Both the position numbers and the translations under genes were made by a program. DNA of 64,000 bases from positions 148,254-212,253 of the forward strand of contig CACXIP010000003.1 in NCBI GenBank assembly GCA_902767775.1. The letters are read 5' to 3'. The notes below the pieces were generated by a model. It made no database searches, had not been told where the DNA came from, and saw only the letters and a program-made list of their open reading frames with translations. Below, piece after piece: positions 16,912 through 26,159 of the stretch; the stretch's first letter is position 1; each line of letters starts with the position of its first letter. The stretch is from an uncultured Prevotellaceae bacterium (GTDB taxonomy: Bacteria; Bacteroidota; Bacteroidia; Bacteroidales; Bacteroidaceae).

Positions 16912-18213
16912 ATGAAATTGCGACTTCCACAGAATATCCAGATAATCACGGAAGGAGAGAAAACCATCTTCTTCAATCCAGATGTGCCTTCATGGGTGGT
17001 CACGGACAACAACGGTTGCGCCCTGCTCAAATTATGCGACGGCAGAATGACCCTGGAGGAAATCACCCATTTATTTGAGGATGAATACGGGAATGAGGCT
17101 GGTGAGACCGTGAACCGCTTCCTTCGATATGCTTTGGAATCCCGGCTCTTCGACATTCCCCACCCCGATGAGGTGCCTATCAGGCGAAATGAAGGCAACC
17201 TAAGCATTGTCCAATTCTCCATATCTTCTCGATGCAACCTCAACTGCAGATACTGTTATGCCACCGACCGAGTGGAAAACACATTTCCCCAAATGACTCT
17301 ACATGATTACCAAAGAGTCATCGACGAGTTGTGTGAATTATCGAGTCAGTTGAAGTTCACTTTGACAGGCGGCGAGCCCCTTCTCAATGCCGACTGCCTC
17401 AGCATAGCCCAATATATCAAGGAAAAAGGGCATTACGTTGACCTGCTGACCAATGCCATGCTCATCAATGAGAAGAATGTAGATGCACTCTGCGACACAT
17501 TCGACATGGTGACCATCAGCATCGACGGCAGCACCCAAGAACTGCATGAATCCTTTAGAGGTCCCCACACATACCAACGAACAGAAAAAGCCATCCAATT
17601 GTTAAGCCAATATGGGATGGACACTCGTCTGTCGATGACTGTCAACCGCCTCAACATCCATGATGTCGCTGCCATGGCTCGGAAATACGGGGCGATGCTG
17701 AGTTTCGCGCCTCTCTTCCCAGCAGGAAACGCCAAGAAGGGAAATGCTGACCTTTCCATCACTGGAGCGGAGTATTACGAGGCACTGCGTAGTGCTGAAG
17801 GAGTCAATCCCCTCTCCTACTGCGAGTCGGCACTTGATGGTTCGCAGCAATGCCGCAACTGCAAATGTGCTATGGGCGACAGCGAACTGAGTTTCTCGCC
17901 TACGGGCGATGTCTATCCCTGCCAATTGCTGCATTATCCCGAATTTCTTATTGGCAACATCCACGAAAGCAGCATCAGCGACCTATATCACCACTCACCT
18001 GTGGTGGAACGATGCCGCCGACTCACAGTTGACAACATCAAAGAGTGCTCCCAATGCTTCCTGAAATATGTCTGTGGTGGAGCCTGCCGTGCCCGCGCCT
18101 ACCATGAATGCGGCGACATAGCACGTTCTGGCCCTTTCTGCGAATACGAAAAAAGGGCATTTATTGACGGCATGCTGAGCATATACTCCACCAACAAGAT
18201 GACCATCGATTAA
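16912..18213 (+). CDS. radical SAM/SPASM peptide-modifying enzyme with PqqD-like domain
   Basis: A 433-residue protein in three parts. Residues 1-85 resemble a PqqD/RRE-type peptide-binding domain (NPDVPSWVVTDNNGCALLKLCDG...). The radical SAM core has the cluster motif Cys108-x3-Cys112-x2-Cys115 (CNLNCRYCY) and the SAM-binding TGGEPLL. The C-terminal SPASM region supplies ligands for auxiliary clusters: Cys304, a Cys-rich 314-319 stretch, G-x4-C at 332-337, Cys379-x2-Cys382-x5-Cys388-x3-Cys392, then Cys400/Cys410. Such enzymes make thioether, C-C or other crosslinks in peptides, or mature sulfatases. No sulfatase is nearby, while the adjacent gene encodes a plausible peptide substrate. The bond formed is unknown. 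Confidence 0.88.
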   Translation: MKLRLPQNIQIITEGEKTIFFNPDVPSWVVTDNNGCALLKLCDGRMTLEEITHLFEDEYGNEAGETVNRFLRYALESRLFDIPHPDEVPIRRNEGNLSIVQFSISSRCNLNCRYCYATDRVENTFPQMTLHDYQRVIDELCELSSQLKFTLTGGEPLLNADCLSIAQYIKEKGHYVDLLTNAMLINEKNVDALCDTFDMVTISIDGSTQELHESFRGPHTYQRTEKAIQLLSQYGMDTRLSMTVNRLNIHDVAAMARKYGAMLSFAPLFPAGNAKKGNADLSITGAEYYEALRSAEGVNPLSYCESALDGSQQCRNCKCAMGDSELSFSPTGDVYPCQLLHYPEFLIGNIHESSISDLYHHSPVVERCRRLTVDNIKECSQCFLKYVCGGACRARAYHECGDIARSGPFCEYEKRAFIDGMLSIYSTNKMTID

Positions 18214-18237
18214 AAACAAGCACATCCCCATATACCT

Positions 18238-20334
18238 ATGAAACATCATCTCCTCATTCTGATTCTTTTCCTTTTCACAGGATTGTCTTCCTATGCCCAA
18301 GGCTCAGCAGAAGACTATAAGCGTGCCTATTCGCTCGAGAGCAAGTTTGGCGAACAAAATGTGAGACATTGGGCACATCGCACAGAATGGAAAGACTCCA
18401 CCCATATCCTCACCTATTATATTGACAGCGACAGCGGGCGTGTCCACTATGAGTACGATGCCGACACGAAGACCCGGCGCCAAGTGGCAGCGCCACAATG
18501 GCCTATCCATCGTCCCCGTTTTGGTCGCCATCATGAACGTCACTGGATGGAAGTAGACGAAGAGAAGGAAGCACGTCCTGTGCTGTCGCCTGACGGCAAA
18601 AGCGAGGCGTGGATAGAGGGGAACAATGTGGTGATGCACACGGTCGGTCTCCCTTACAGCGTGAAACGCGTGCTGAGCCAGGACGGCACCATTGGTTGCT
18701 ATTACTCCAACCAATTGCTATGGTCGCCCGACAGCCGATACATATTTGTGTGCAAGCGAACACCTGTGGAGAAACGGTATGTCTATTATGTGGAGACATC
18801 TCCATCCGACCAGTTACAGCCCATCCTCCATCAGCAAGAATATGCCAAACCCGGCGATGCTCTTCCACAGCGGATTCCCGTCATCTTCGACACGCAGACC
18901 GGCCGTCGTATGGAAGCCAACATCTCACTTTGTCCTCGTCAATATGAATTGGGGTCCTTTGCATGGAGCAAAGACAGTCGTGAGGTGACGATGGAATACA
19001 ACGAGCGCGGTCACCAAACCTACCGCGTACTCGCCATGGGCGCACAGACTGGCGATATGCGCACCATCATCGAAGAGACCGCCCCTACTTTTGTCAACTA
19101 TACACGCCACTTCCGTCACGACCTGTCGGAGAAGCGACAAATCATCTGGATGAGCGAGCGCGACAACTGGAATCACCTCTACCTGTATGACATGGACAAG
19201 GGAAGCGTCATTCGTCAAATTACAAAAGGCGAATGGTGCGTGCGTCAGGTGCTTCACGTGGATGAACAAAACAGCCTCATCTATTTCTCTGCCAGCGGTA
19301 TGGTAAAAGGCGAGGACCCCTATCTGGTACGCTACTACCGTATCGGTATCGACGGTCGTGACTTGCGTTGTCTCACACCCGTTGAGGGACAGCACGAGGT
19401 GAGGTTCTCCAAAGATTACCGTTATTTGGCAGACACTTGGTCGATGGTGAACCAAGCCCCTATCACCGTGCTGCGTGATGCACATGACGGAACATTGCTC
19501 GACACCATTGAGGTGGCTGATATCTCCCGCCTGATATCCAATGGATGGAAAGCCCCGGAGGTGTTTGTCGCCAAGGGCCGTGATGGCAAGACCGACATGT
19601 GGGGCATCATCCAACGCCCCACCAACTTCGACCCATCTCGTCGTTATCCCGTGATTGAATACATCTATTCGGGACCAGGAAGTGCATATACTCCCAAGAG
19701 TTTCACATCATTCAACTGGAACATGACCTCATTGGCAGAGTTGGGTTTCATTGTTGTCCAACTCGACGCCATGGGAACCAGTTGGAGAGGCAAGAAATTT
19801 GAAGAAGTGTGCTACAAGAACCTGAAAGATGCCGGACTGCCTGACCGTAAACTATGGATACAGGCCGCCGCCAAGCGCTATCCCTACATGGATGCCGATA
19901 ATGTAGGCATTTTCGGTGCTTCCGCTGGTGGTCAGGAAAGCACCACTGCAGTGCTCCTGCACGGAGACTTCTACAAAGCTGCCTACAGTTCTTGTGGCTG
20001 CCACGACAACCGTATGGACAAGATTTGGTGGAATGAGCAATGGATGGGTTATCCTGTGGATTCCTCTTATGTGGAGAGCAGCAATGTATATCATGCAGAC
20101 AAACTAAAACGTCCGCTGATGCTTGTGGTTGGAGAAATAGACGACAATGTTGACCCAGCAAGCACCTACCAGTTGGTGAATGCGCTTGTTAAGGCAGGAA
20201 AAGACTTTGAACTTGTGGTGCTGCCGGGAACCAGCCACACCATGGGTGAGCGTTACGGTGAGCACAAGCGGTTTGATTTCTTCGTACGTCACTTATTGCA
20301 CCGCGACCCACCGAAGTGGGATGAAATCAAATGA
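18238..20334 (+). CDS. S9 family (DPP4-like) secreted peptidase
   Basis: A 698-residue serine peptidase with a signal peptide (residues 1-20, ending SYA). The N-terminal part (about 40-440) is a beta-propeller of the DPP IV N-terminal type (SPDGK, LLWSPDSRYIF and FAWSKDSRE repeats). The C-terminal alpha/beta-hydrolase domain has the catalytic Ser in GASAGG, Asp in GEIDDNVDP and His in PGTSHTMGE. It should remove dipeptides in the periplasm. It begins 25 bases after the radical SAM stop, so co-transcription is plausible. Whether it processes the Cys-rich product or simply degrades peptides cannot be decided; the core lacks Pro, the usual DPP IV P1 residue. Confidence 0.88.
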   Translation: MKHHLLILILFLFTGLSSYAQGSAEDYKRAYSLESKFGEQNVRHWAHRTEWKDSTHILTYYIDSDSGRVHYEYDADTKTRRQVAAPQWPIHRPRFGRHHERHWMEVDEEKEARPVLSPDGKSEAWIEGNNVVMHTVGLPYSVKRVLSQDGTIGCYYSNQLLWSPDSRYIFVCKRTPVEKRYVYYVETSPSDQLQPILHQQEYAKPGDALPQRIPVIFDTQTGRRMEANISLCPRQYELGSFAWSKDSREVTMEYNERGHQTYRVLAMGAQTGDMRTIIEETAPTFVNYTRHFRHDLSEKRQIIWMSERDNWNHLYLYDMDKGSVIRQITKGEWCVRQVLHVDEQNSLIYFSASGMVKGEDPYLVRYYRIGIDGRDLRCLTPVEGQHEVRFSKDYRYLADTWSMVNQAPITVLRDAHDGTLLDTIEVADISRLISNGWKAPEVFVAKGRDGKTDMWGIIQRPTNFDPSRRYPVIEYIYSGPGSAYTPKSFTSFNWNMTSLAELGFIVVQLDAMGTSWRGKKFEEVCYKNLKDAGLPDRKLWIQAAAKRYPYMDADNVGIFGASAGGQESTTAVLLHGDFYKAAYSSCGCHDNRMDKIWWNEQWMGYPVDSSYVESSNVYHADKLKRPLMLVVGEIDDNVDPASTYQLVNALVKAGKDFELVVLPGTSHTMGERYGEHKRFDFFVRHLLHRDPPKWDEIK

Positions 20335-20415
20335 CAAGACTGTCACAAGTTGAAAGAAGTTAGAAAGCAAAGTAGTTAAGCCAAAGATGTTGGCCTCTGA
20401 CAGTGTCTTTACCAC

Positions 20416-21339
20416 TCAGACACCCTTGATGGCATCCTTGACCTGCGCCACGTTGCTGCGCGAGACAGGGATGGTCTCATGGCTGTGCTTGATAAGAAGC
20501 TGCATGGAACCCGACTTGGAGATGATTTGCTCCACTTGTTGAAGATTAACCAAAAAAGCTCGGTGACAACGGACAATCATGGGATATCCGCTTAAATCTG
20601 CCTCAATCTGCTTTGAGGTAGTGCGTAGCAAGTCTGACCGCACCTGACCTTCGTTCAACTGATATATTTTCACATAGTTGCCTACCGCCTCAATATATAA
20701 TAGATGTTGTATTTGAAGAGTAACCGTCTCGCTTGTTGAACCTGTGAGCGTAAGGACTGATGGCAGAATGGATTTTTCAGCAATTTGAGCATTATCGGAA
20801 TGCCCTTTAGTGTCAGATGTTCCGGCATTTGCTCTTTGATTGACCTCATTCTGCAAATCACGGAGTTGCTCATTCAACAATTTGGTTTCCTCAAGTTCTG
20901 CTTCAAGATATCTGCTCCGAAATTTGAACCGCCAATAAAGGCCAATGGCGAAAGAGCAGAAAGCAAAAATGAGCAATGTTTCAAAATAATTTGTCCATGA
21001 CAATCGATTGCCCTCCACCCTATTGCTCAACACCAAGTGACGATAGACACAGATTGTTAATGCTATGAGTGGCGTATTGATGATTTGAAACCATAGATTA
21101 CGGCGTATGATATAGCTGATTCCATTAGTAAAAGACCGTGGCATTCTGAGCAAATACTTCAAGACACAATCCGTCAGCATACATACCCCGAATCCAATCA
21201 CTCCAAATGCCACAAGATGAGCATATGCCTGCCAATGCCATGCATCAAGTCCGAAAGGCTTGAATACAGCCAATGCCAGCACCGTAAAACAGACGCTGAT
21301 GAGACGTGTAGTTAAGGTTTCCTTTTGTCCCTTTTCCAT
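20416..21339 (-). CDS. membrane-anchored LytTR DNA-binding regulator
   Basis: A 307-residue protein with about four transmembrane helices in residues 10-140, a coiled-coil linker (EAELEETKLLNEQLRDLQNEVNQ) and a C-terminal LytTR domain (about 205-305: LLYIEAVGNYVKIY, MIVRCHRAFLVNL, IPVSRSNVAQVK). LytTR domains bind direct repeats upstream of targets. There is no response-regulator receiver domain, so any signal must reach it through the membrane part. It is divergent from a LiaF-like gene, a common pairing in Bacteroidetes. The likely target is the neighbouring LiaF-like/TonB-receptor promoter region, by inference. Confidence 0.85.
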   Translation of the reverse strand: MEKGQKETLTTRLISVCFTVLALAVFKPFGLDAWHWQAYAHLVAFGVIGFGVCMLTDCVLKYLLRMPRSFTNGISYIIRRNLWFQIINTPLIALTICVYRHLVLSNRVEGNRLSWTNYFETLLIFAFCSFAIGLYWRFKFRSRYLEAELEETKLLNEQLRDLQNEVNQRANAGTSDTKGHSDNAQIAEKSILPSVLTLTGSTSETVTLQIQHLLYIEAVGNYVKIYQLNEGQVRSDLLRTTSKQIEADLSGYPMIVRCHRAFLVNLQQVEQIISKSGSMQLLIKHSHETIPVSRSNVAQVKDAIKGV

Positions 21340-21347
21340 ACCGCTGG

Positions 21348-21355
21348 CAAAGATA
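21348..21355 (-). promoter_or_regulatory. -7 box of LytTR gene, near-leaderless
   Basis: TATCTTTG on the minus strand lies only eight bases before the ATG of the LytTR gene. With a start site about six to seven bases downstream of the box, the message would have almost no 5' untranslated region. Confidence 0.55.
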
Positions 21356-21616
21356 CCACTTTTTTATGAATGAATGTGCATATCAAACAAAGAATTGCCA
21401 TTCGTCCCCCAAAACTGCAAATTATCCCAGAATCGATTGGAAAACTTGTGATGAAATCGCCATTCATCATATATGTCTGCAGTATATCCCAGAAATTTGC
21501 AGTTCTTTTATACGCGCTATAATTTTGCAATCGACAAGAGTAGGTCTCTTTTCAAATCAACACATCCTTTGTAAGGGAGACAACAATTATTGATTATTTA
21601 CCAAAATGCAAATGAA

Positions 21617-22168
21617 ATGACAAGAAGGACTATTATCGGAATCATATTTGTAGTGGCAGCCTTGCTGAAATTGTCCAGTATGTGGGGTATCATTCATTTT
21701 GACTGGCTATGGCAACATCCCTGGCAAGAGTATTTTGGAGTTGCCATTTTGCTGTACATTGGCACAGAACTCATTATTTATGGTTTCAGCCATAACAACA
21801 GCCAATGGCTCCAGCGCCCCATTCCACTCAACGAAGATGGCAAGCGCATCTGTTGTTCCGTCCGCTTTGGAGGCGATGAATACATCTATCATGGAGAGAC
21901 CTTCAAAGGAGCGCGTCTTGACGCTTTTTGTGGCGGCATCCGTCTGGATTTGCATGAGGCTGTTTTCAATGAGGACGAGGAAATCGACATCCACACCTTC
22001 ATGGGAGGCATTGTACTTGTTGTGCCCACCACTATAAATGTTGTTGTGAAAAGCCGCAGCTTTATCGGAGGTGTGGGTAACGAAACCCCCAACAACATCA
22101 TCCCTCATGCCCCTACTCTACATATTGTTGCAAGCAACTATTTCGGTGGTGTCAACATCAAAAATTAA
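21617..22168 (+). CDS. LiaF-like membrane protein
   Basis: 183 residues from MTRRTIIG. Two transmembrane helices (about 5-22 and 38-55) are followed by a soluble C-terminal domain rich in short beta repeats (CSVRFGGDEY, LDAFCGGIRLDL, IHTFMGGIVLVVP, SRSFIGGVGNE), the LiaF/cell-wall-active-antibiotic-response type beta-helix. In Firmicutes LiaF represses a stress two-component system; in Bacteroidetes such proteins accompany LytTR regulators. A start nine codons earlier is possible, but the chosen ATG directly precedes the membrane segment. Confidence 0.75.
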   Translation: MTRRTIIGIIFVVAALLKLSSMWGIIHFDWLWQHPWQEYFGVAILLYIGTELIIYGFSHNNSQWLQRPIPLNEDGKRICCSVRFGGDEYIYHGETFKGARLDAFCGGIRLDLHEAVFNEDEEIDIHTFMGGIVLVVPTTINVVVKSRSFIGGVGNETPNNIIPHAPTLHIVASNYFGGVNIKN

Positions 22169-22272
22169 ATTCACCAGCAAGTTAAGTTCCTCAAAGAACT
22201 GAAAAAATGGAATAAAAAAGTAGTGATTGGAAGATTTTTGCGACTAAAGTATAAACAACAGAAAAACAAAAG

Positions 22273-24636
22273 ATGATGAATGTAGTATTAAGATTAATAA
22301 CCATCATGATATCGCTGCTCATGGCGATAATGGGGCAAGCCAAGTCATATGACTTTGGAGGAAAAGTGATTAATGAGAAAGGCCAGCCAATGGAGTTCGT
22401 CAATGTGGTACTGCTTTCGCTGCCCGACTCTGCCTTCGTACAGGGTGCGACGACTGATGAGCAGGGCGTGTTCAAGATTGTGACGGACGTCAACCAAGGA
22501 TTGTTCAAGGTGACCTGCATGGGTTATCAGACCTTATACGTCAATGCAGGCCAGAACCTGACCATCCAGATGAAGGAGGACACGCAGTTGCTTGGCGATG
22601 TCGTGGTGAAGGGTCAATTGCCGCAGACACATGCCAAGGGCGATGCTATGCGAACGACGGTGGCGGGCACGATTCTGGAAAAAGCCGGAACGGTGAGCGA
22701 TGCGCTCTCGAAGATTCCGTCGCTCGAAGCAGAGCGAGACGGCGCCGTGAAGGTGCTTGGACGTGGCGATGCAGAGGTGTATATCAACGGACGACGGGTG
22801 CAGGACAACAGCGAACTCTCCCGTCTGCGTTCCGATCAGATACAGCATGTGGATGTGGTGCAGAACCCCGGTGCCCGATATGCTGCTTCGACAAAGGCCG
22901 TTGTGCGTATCACGCTGAAAAAGGCCCAAGGTGAAGGTTTTAGTTTCCAGGATAACCTCGAAGGTGTATATCAGTATGGCCATACTTTAACCAATAACCT
23001 TGATGTGAACTACCGCACTGGCGGTCTCGACATCACCGCCTCACTATGGGCCGGCCGCTACGGTCACGCCAAGTCGCTGCAGGAGAATACCCTGACCTAC
23101 TATGCAGGACCTGATAAGATAGAGGGAGTCAGTTCGCAGGAGTCGAAGAGCATTTGGAAAGGCTGGTCACCGCAGTTGCAGGTCAACTACATGGTGGACG
23201 AGAACCACAGTTTCGGCGCCTTCTACAAATACGACCGTCACCCCAGCAGCGACTTCAACAGCATGTTCTATACCGATAGTTATGAGAACAGCATTTTCAA
23301 AGAGCGCTCTGAGAGCCATATCACCCAAGATGACAAGTTTGTGAAGCATATCTTCAATGCCTACTACAACGGCAAGGTGGGACAACTGAGCATCGACCTG
23401 AATATCGACGGTCTGTTCGACGACACCCAGTCACCTGGCAATACCAATGAAGTAACGACAGAAGCAGGTGGCAGTCCCATCAATCGAAGCATCGAAAGCA
23501 ACACCATCAGCAGCAATAACTTCTGGGCCTCGAAACTTATCTTCGGCTATCCCGTTTGGAAGGGTAATCTCTCCCTCGGTGGCGAGTACAGTTACAACCA
23601 CCGTACGGATGCCTACGACTTTATGGCCACCGATGCTGTTCCTGTGAAGACTACCGACACGGAGATCAACGAGAAATCGGCCGCTGTCTTTGCAGAGTAT
23701 GGCCGTCAGTTTGGCAAGGTGTTCACCCAGGTGGGTCTGCGCTATGAGCATCTGACGAACGACTATTTCAATTTCGGCAAGAAGCAGGATGAAGTTTGTC
23801 GAGATTACGGTGACTGGTTCCCCACGGTCGTCATCTCCGCCCCTGTCGGCAAGGTGCAGTTCTCGCTGTCATACCGTCGCGATATTGAGCGTCCGCCATA
23901 TGCCAACCTGACCAGTTCGACGGTCTATATCAATCGCTACACCTACCAAAGCGGCAACCCGTATCTGAAACCGACCTACACCCACAGCGTAGTGCTGAAT
24001 ACTGCCTACAAGTGGATGAACCTGACGCTGAACTACGGGCGCATCAAGGATGCCCTCACGATGTCCACAGAGCCTTACCCCGGTTCCACCGACCCGCTAA
24101 TCAGCCTCGTGCGCTACATCAACAGCCAGGAGGATTACGACCGTCTGACGGTCATTGCCTCCGCACGTCCCACCATAGGCTGCTGGCATCCCACATGGTC
24201 GGTTGTAGCCATGTTCCAGAACTACATGTCGCCTACTGCCACCGGTGAGACAATCACGCTCTCTCGGCCTTGGTTCAACGGTTCCTGGCGAAACATCATC
24301 GAACTGCCTCATGCTTTCCGCCTGAGTGCCGATGTGGAAGGGGCCACGAAGGGCGACTACAACAATTTCCGCCTCACTAAGCCGCGCATCGTTGGCAGCC
24401 TTGGTCTTCAGAAGGACTTCCATCTGCGTCGTCTCGGCTCACTGACTGCCGACCTGCGCTGCATCGACATTTTCAATACCAACAAGACCGATGCCGTCAT
24501 CTTCGGTTATCGCGACCTGACTGTCCACAACCCAGCCCGCCGCACCTTCTTGCTCAATCTCACATGGAAGTTCAACGAGGCCCGCTCAAAGTACCGCGGC
24601 TCAGGTGCTGGCGACAAGCAAAAGGCAAGAATGTAA
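22273..24636 (+). CDS. TonB-dependent-receptor-like outer membrane beta-barrel protein
   Basis: A 787-residue outer membrane protein. A signal peptide (about 1-23) precedes a carboxypeptidase-like regulatory domain (27-105: GGKVINEKGQPMEFVNVVLL, GYQTLYV), a plug-like domain (110-215: DALSKIPSLE, VYINGRRV, VDVVQNPGARY) and a long barrel. It resembles the outer-membrane beta-barrel family 3 proteins, which lack a SusD partner. None is encoded next to it. Ligand is unknown. It follows the LiaF-like gene by about 100 bases and may belong to the same stress or envelope regulon. Confidence 0.85.
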   Translation: MMNVVLRLITIMISLLMAIMGQAKSYDFGGKVINEKGQPMEFVNVVLLSLPDSAFVQGATTDEQGVFKIVTDVNQGLFKVTCMGYQTLYVNAGQNLTIQMKEDTQLLGDVVVKGQLPQTHAKGDAMRTTVAGTILEKAGTVSDALSKIPSLEAERDGAVKVLGRGDAEVYINGRRVQDNSELSRLRSDQIQHVDVVQNPGARYAASTKAVVRITLKKAQGEGFSFQDNLEGVYQYGHTLTNNLDVNYRTGGLDITASLWAGRYGHAKSLQENTLTYYAGPDKIEGVSSQESKSIWKGWSPQLQVNYMVDENHSFGAFYKYDRHPSSDFNSMFYTDSYENSIFKERSESHITQDDKFVKHIFNAYYNGKVGQLSIDLNIDGLFDDTQSPGNTNEVTTEAGGSPINRSIESNTISSNNFWASKLIFGYPVWKGNLSLGGEYSYNHRTDAYDFMATDAVPVKTTDTEINEKSAAVFAEYGRQFGKVFTQVGLRYEHLTNDYFNFGKKQDEVCRDYGDWFPTVVISAPVGKVQFSLSYRRDIERPPYANLTSSTVYINRYTYQSGNPYLKPTYTHSVVLNTAYKWMNLTLNYGRIKDALTMSTEPYPGSTDPLISLVRYINSQEDYDRLTVIASARPTIGCWHPTWSVVAMFQNYMSPTATGETITLSRPWFNGSWRNIIELPHAFRLSADVEGATKGDYNNFRLTKPRIVGSLGLQKDFHLRRLGSLTADLRCIDIFNTNKTDAVIFGYRDLTVHNPARRTFLLNLTWKFNEARSKYRGSGAGDKQKARM

Positions 24637-24698
24637 CGAAGTTGGTCATCAACCCGTGCAGTTTATCCTTGAAACTTGGTCGTTTATGTAAAATCTTT

Positions 24699-24706
24699 TA
24701 TCTTTG
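24699..24706 (+). promoter_or_regulatory. -7 box of the accessory operon
   Basis: TATCTTTG about 33 bases before the first acetyltransferase gene, with a poor -33 candidate (TTGG) about 20 bases upstream. The six genes that follow are spaced 0-17 bases apart or overlap, so this is probably their common promoter. Confidence 0.6.
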
Positions 24707-24738
24707 CATCATCATCGAAATAGAAAGAAGAAATAGCA

Positions 24739-25629
24739 ATGAACATAAGATTAGAACAACCCAAAGATTATCGTGAGGTGGAGAACCTCACACGCGAAGC
24801 GTTCTGGAACGTATATCGCCCAGGATGCACGGAACACTATGTGCTCAATCAGTATAGAACCAATTCTGACTTCATCCCAGAACTTGATTTGGTGATGGAG
24901 AAAGACAATCAGATTATCGGCCATGTGATGTTCTCGAAAGCAGAACTGATGTTGGACGACGGGCGACGGGTTCCTTCATGGACTTTTGGTCCTATCTGCA
25001 TCCATCCCAATTACAAACGCAAGGGATATGGTCTGAAATTGCTGCAGTTTGCACTGGAGAAGGCTCGCAAGATGGGTATCGGTTTCCTCTGCATGGAGGG
25101 CAATATAGCGTTCTATAAACATGCAGGTTTCGACCTCGCCAGCAAACGGAACATCCACTATCACGCTGAACCGAAGGATGCAGAAGTGCCATACTTCCTT
25201 GCGCAAGAACTTATCCCTGGCTGGCTGAAAGAGAATGGCATCACAGAGGCCACTTATTGTCCGCCCAAGTGCTATTTCGTTGCCGACGAGCATCCCGAGG
25301 CGTTCGAAGCCTACGAAGCCACGTTCCCCAAGAAAGTAAAGGCTTTTCAAGAAGGGCAACTGCCTCAGTTCTGCCAGAGTTGCGGCATGCCTTTGACTCG
25401 TATCGAGGACTGTGGCACAAACGCCGATGGGAGCACAAATTTCGACTATTGCCAATATTGCTATAAGGATGGAAAGTTCTTGCAGGAGTGTACGATGGAT
25501 GAAATGATAGAGCATTGCGCACAGTTTGTTGACGAGGTTAACAAACAGATGCCTAAGTCCATGACCAAGGAAGAGTACAAGCAGATGATGCGTGGCTTCT
25601 TCCCGATGCTGAAAAGGTGGAGAAAGTAA
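24739..25629 (+). CDS. GNAT acetyltransferase fused to a zinc-ribbon domain
   Basis: A 296-residue two-domain protein. Residues 1-145 form a GNAT acetyltransferase fold with the acetyl-CoA loop in HPNYKRKGYGLKLL and a downstream YKHAGF. Residues 207-296 match the putative zinc-ribbon domain with Cys212/Cys215 (FCQSCGMPL) and Cys238/Cys241 (CQYC) and a helical tail (MTKEEYKQMMRGFFPMLKRW). The substrate is unknown. It is the first gene of a tight accessory operon and its stop shares one base with the next start. Confidence 0.8.
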   Translation: MNIRLEQPKDYREVENLTREAFWNVYRPGCTEHYVLNQYRTNSDFIPELDLVMEKDNQIIGHVMFSKAELMLDDGRRVPSWTFGPICIHPNYKRKGYGLKLLQFALEKARKMGIGFLCMEGNIAFYKHAGFDLASKRNIHYHAEPKDAEVPYFLAQELIPGWLKENGITEATYCPPKCYFVADEHPEAFEAYEATFPKKVKAFQEGQLPQFCQSCGMPLTRIEDCGTNADGSTNFDYCQYCYKDGKFLQECTMDEMIEHCAQFVDEVNKQMPKSMTKEEYKQMMRGFFPMLKRWRK

Positions 25630-26159
25630 TGGAAACAAATAGAATCTTATTGCGCCCTTGGCAAGAATCGGACGCGGAGACACTGTTCAAGTGGGCTTCT
25701 GACCCGGATGTTGGACCACGGGCTGGATGGCCGCCACATAAGAGTGTGGAGGAAAGTCTGGAGATTATCCGTACTGTATTCCATGATGCCACCAATACTT
25801 GGGCTATCGAACTCAAAGAAACTGGCGAGGCCATTGGTGCTATGGGGTATGGCCCTTCGTGTGAGTGTGACCTGCCGGCACGTGAGGGGGAACCACTCAT
25901 CGGCTATTGGGTAGCAAAACCCTATTGGAATCAGGGCTTTTGTACCGAGGCTCTGCGCCTGATGTTAGACTATATCCGACAAACGACGGACATCCAATCG
26001 CTCATCAGTGGTCATTTCGTTGACAACCCCGCCTCAGGCCGAGTGATGGAGAAGTGTGGTTTTGTTCCAACAGGTGAAACCTGCATCGATGAAAAGCAGT
26101 ATCAAGGTGAAAACAGGCCAATTAGGGTGTTGAGACTGGAAATTAGAAACAAAAAATGA
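25629..26159 (+). CDS. RimJ/RimL-type GNAT acetyltransferase
   Basis: 176 residues from METNRILLRPW, the typical opening of N-acetyltransferases that modify ribosomal proteins or small amines. Acetyl-CoA binding is in GYWVAKPYWNQGFCTEALRLM, and the C-terminal NPASGRVMEKCGF is canonical. I start at the ATG overlapping the previous stop (TAATG) instead of the ATG four codons earlier. The next gene overlaps its end by four bases. A role in resistance (acetylating an antibiotic) is possible but unproven. Confidence 0.8.
   Translation: METNRILLRPWQESDAETLFKWASDPDVGPRAGWPPHKSVEESLEIIRTVFHDATNTWAIELKETGEAIGAMGYGPSCECDLPAREGEPLIGYWVAKPYWNQGFCTEALRLMLDYIRQTTDIQSLISGHFVDNPASGRVMEKCGFVPTGETCIDEKQYQGENRPIRVLRLEIRNKK

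Noticed and set aside
16214-16915. 233-codon alternate frame and a 205-codon antisense frame over the Cys-rich repeat
   Set aside because: Repeat DNA with a 90-bp period keeps all frames open. The frame with Cys/Tyr motifs, a Tat leader and a promoter is the supported one.
16912-18213. Anaerobic sulfatase maturase as identity of the radical SAM enzyme
   Set aside because: The N-terminal PqqD-like domain and the adjacent repeat substrate fit peptide modification better, and no sulfatase is in the window; kept only as an alternative.
21312-21530. 72-codon minus-strand frame upstream of the LytTR gene
   Set aside because: It overlaps the -7 box and the LytTR start; no coding features.
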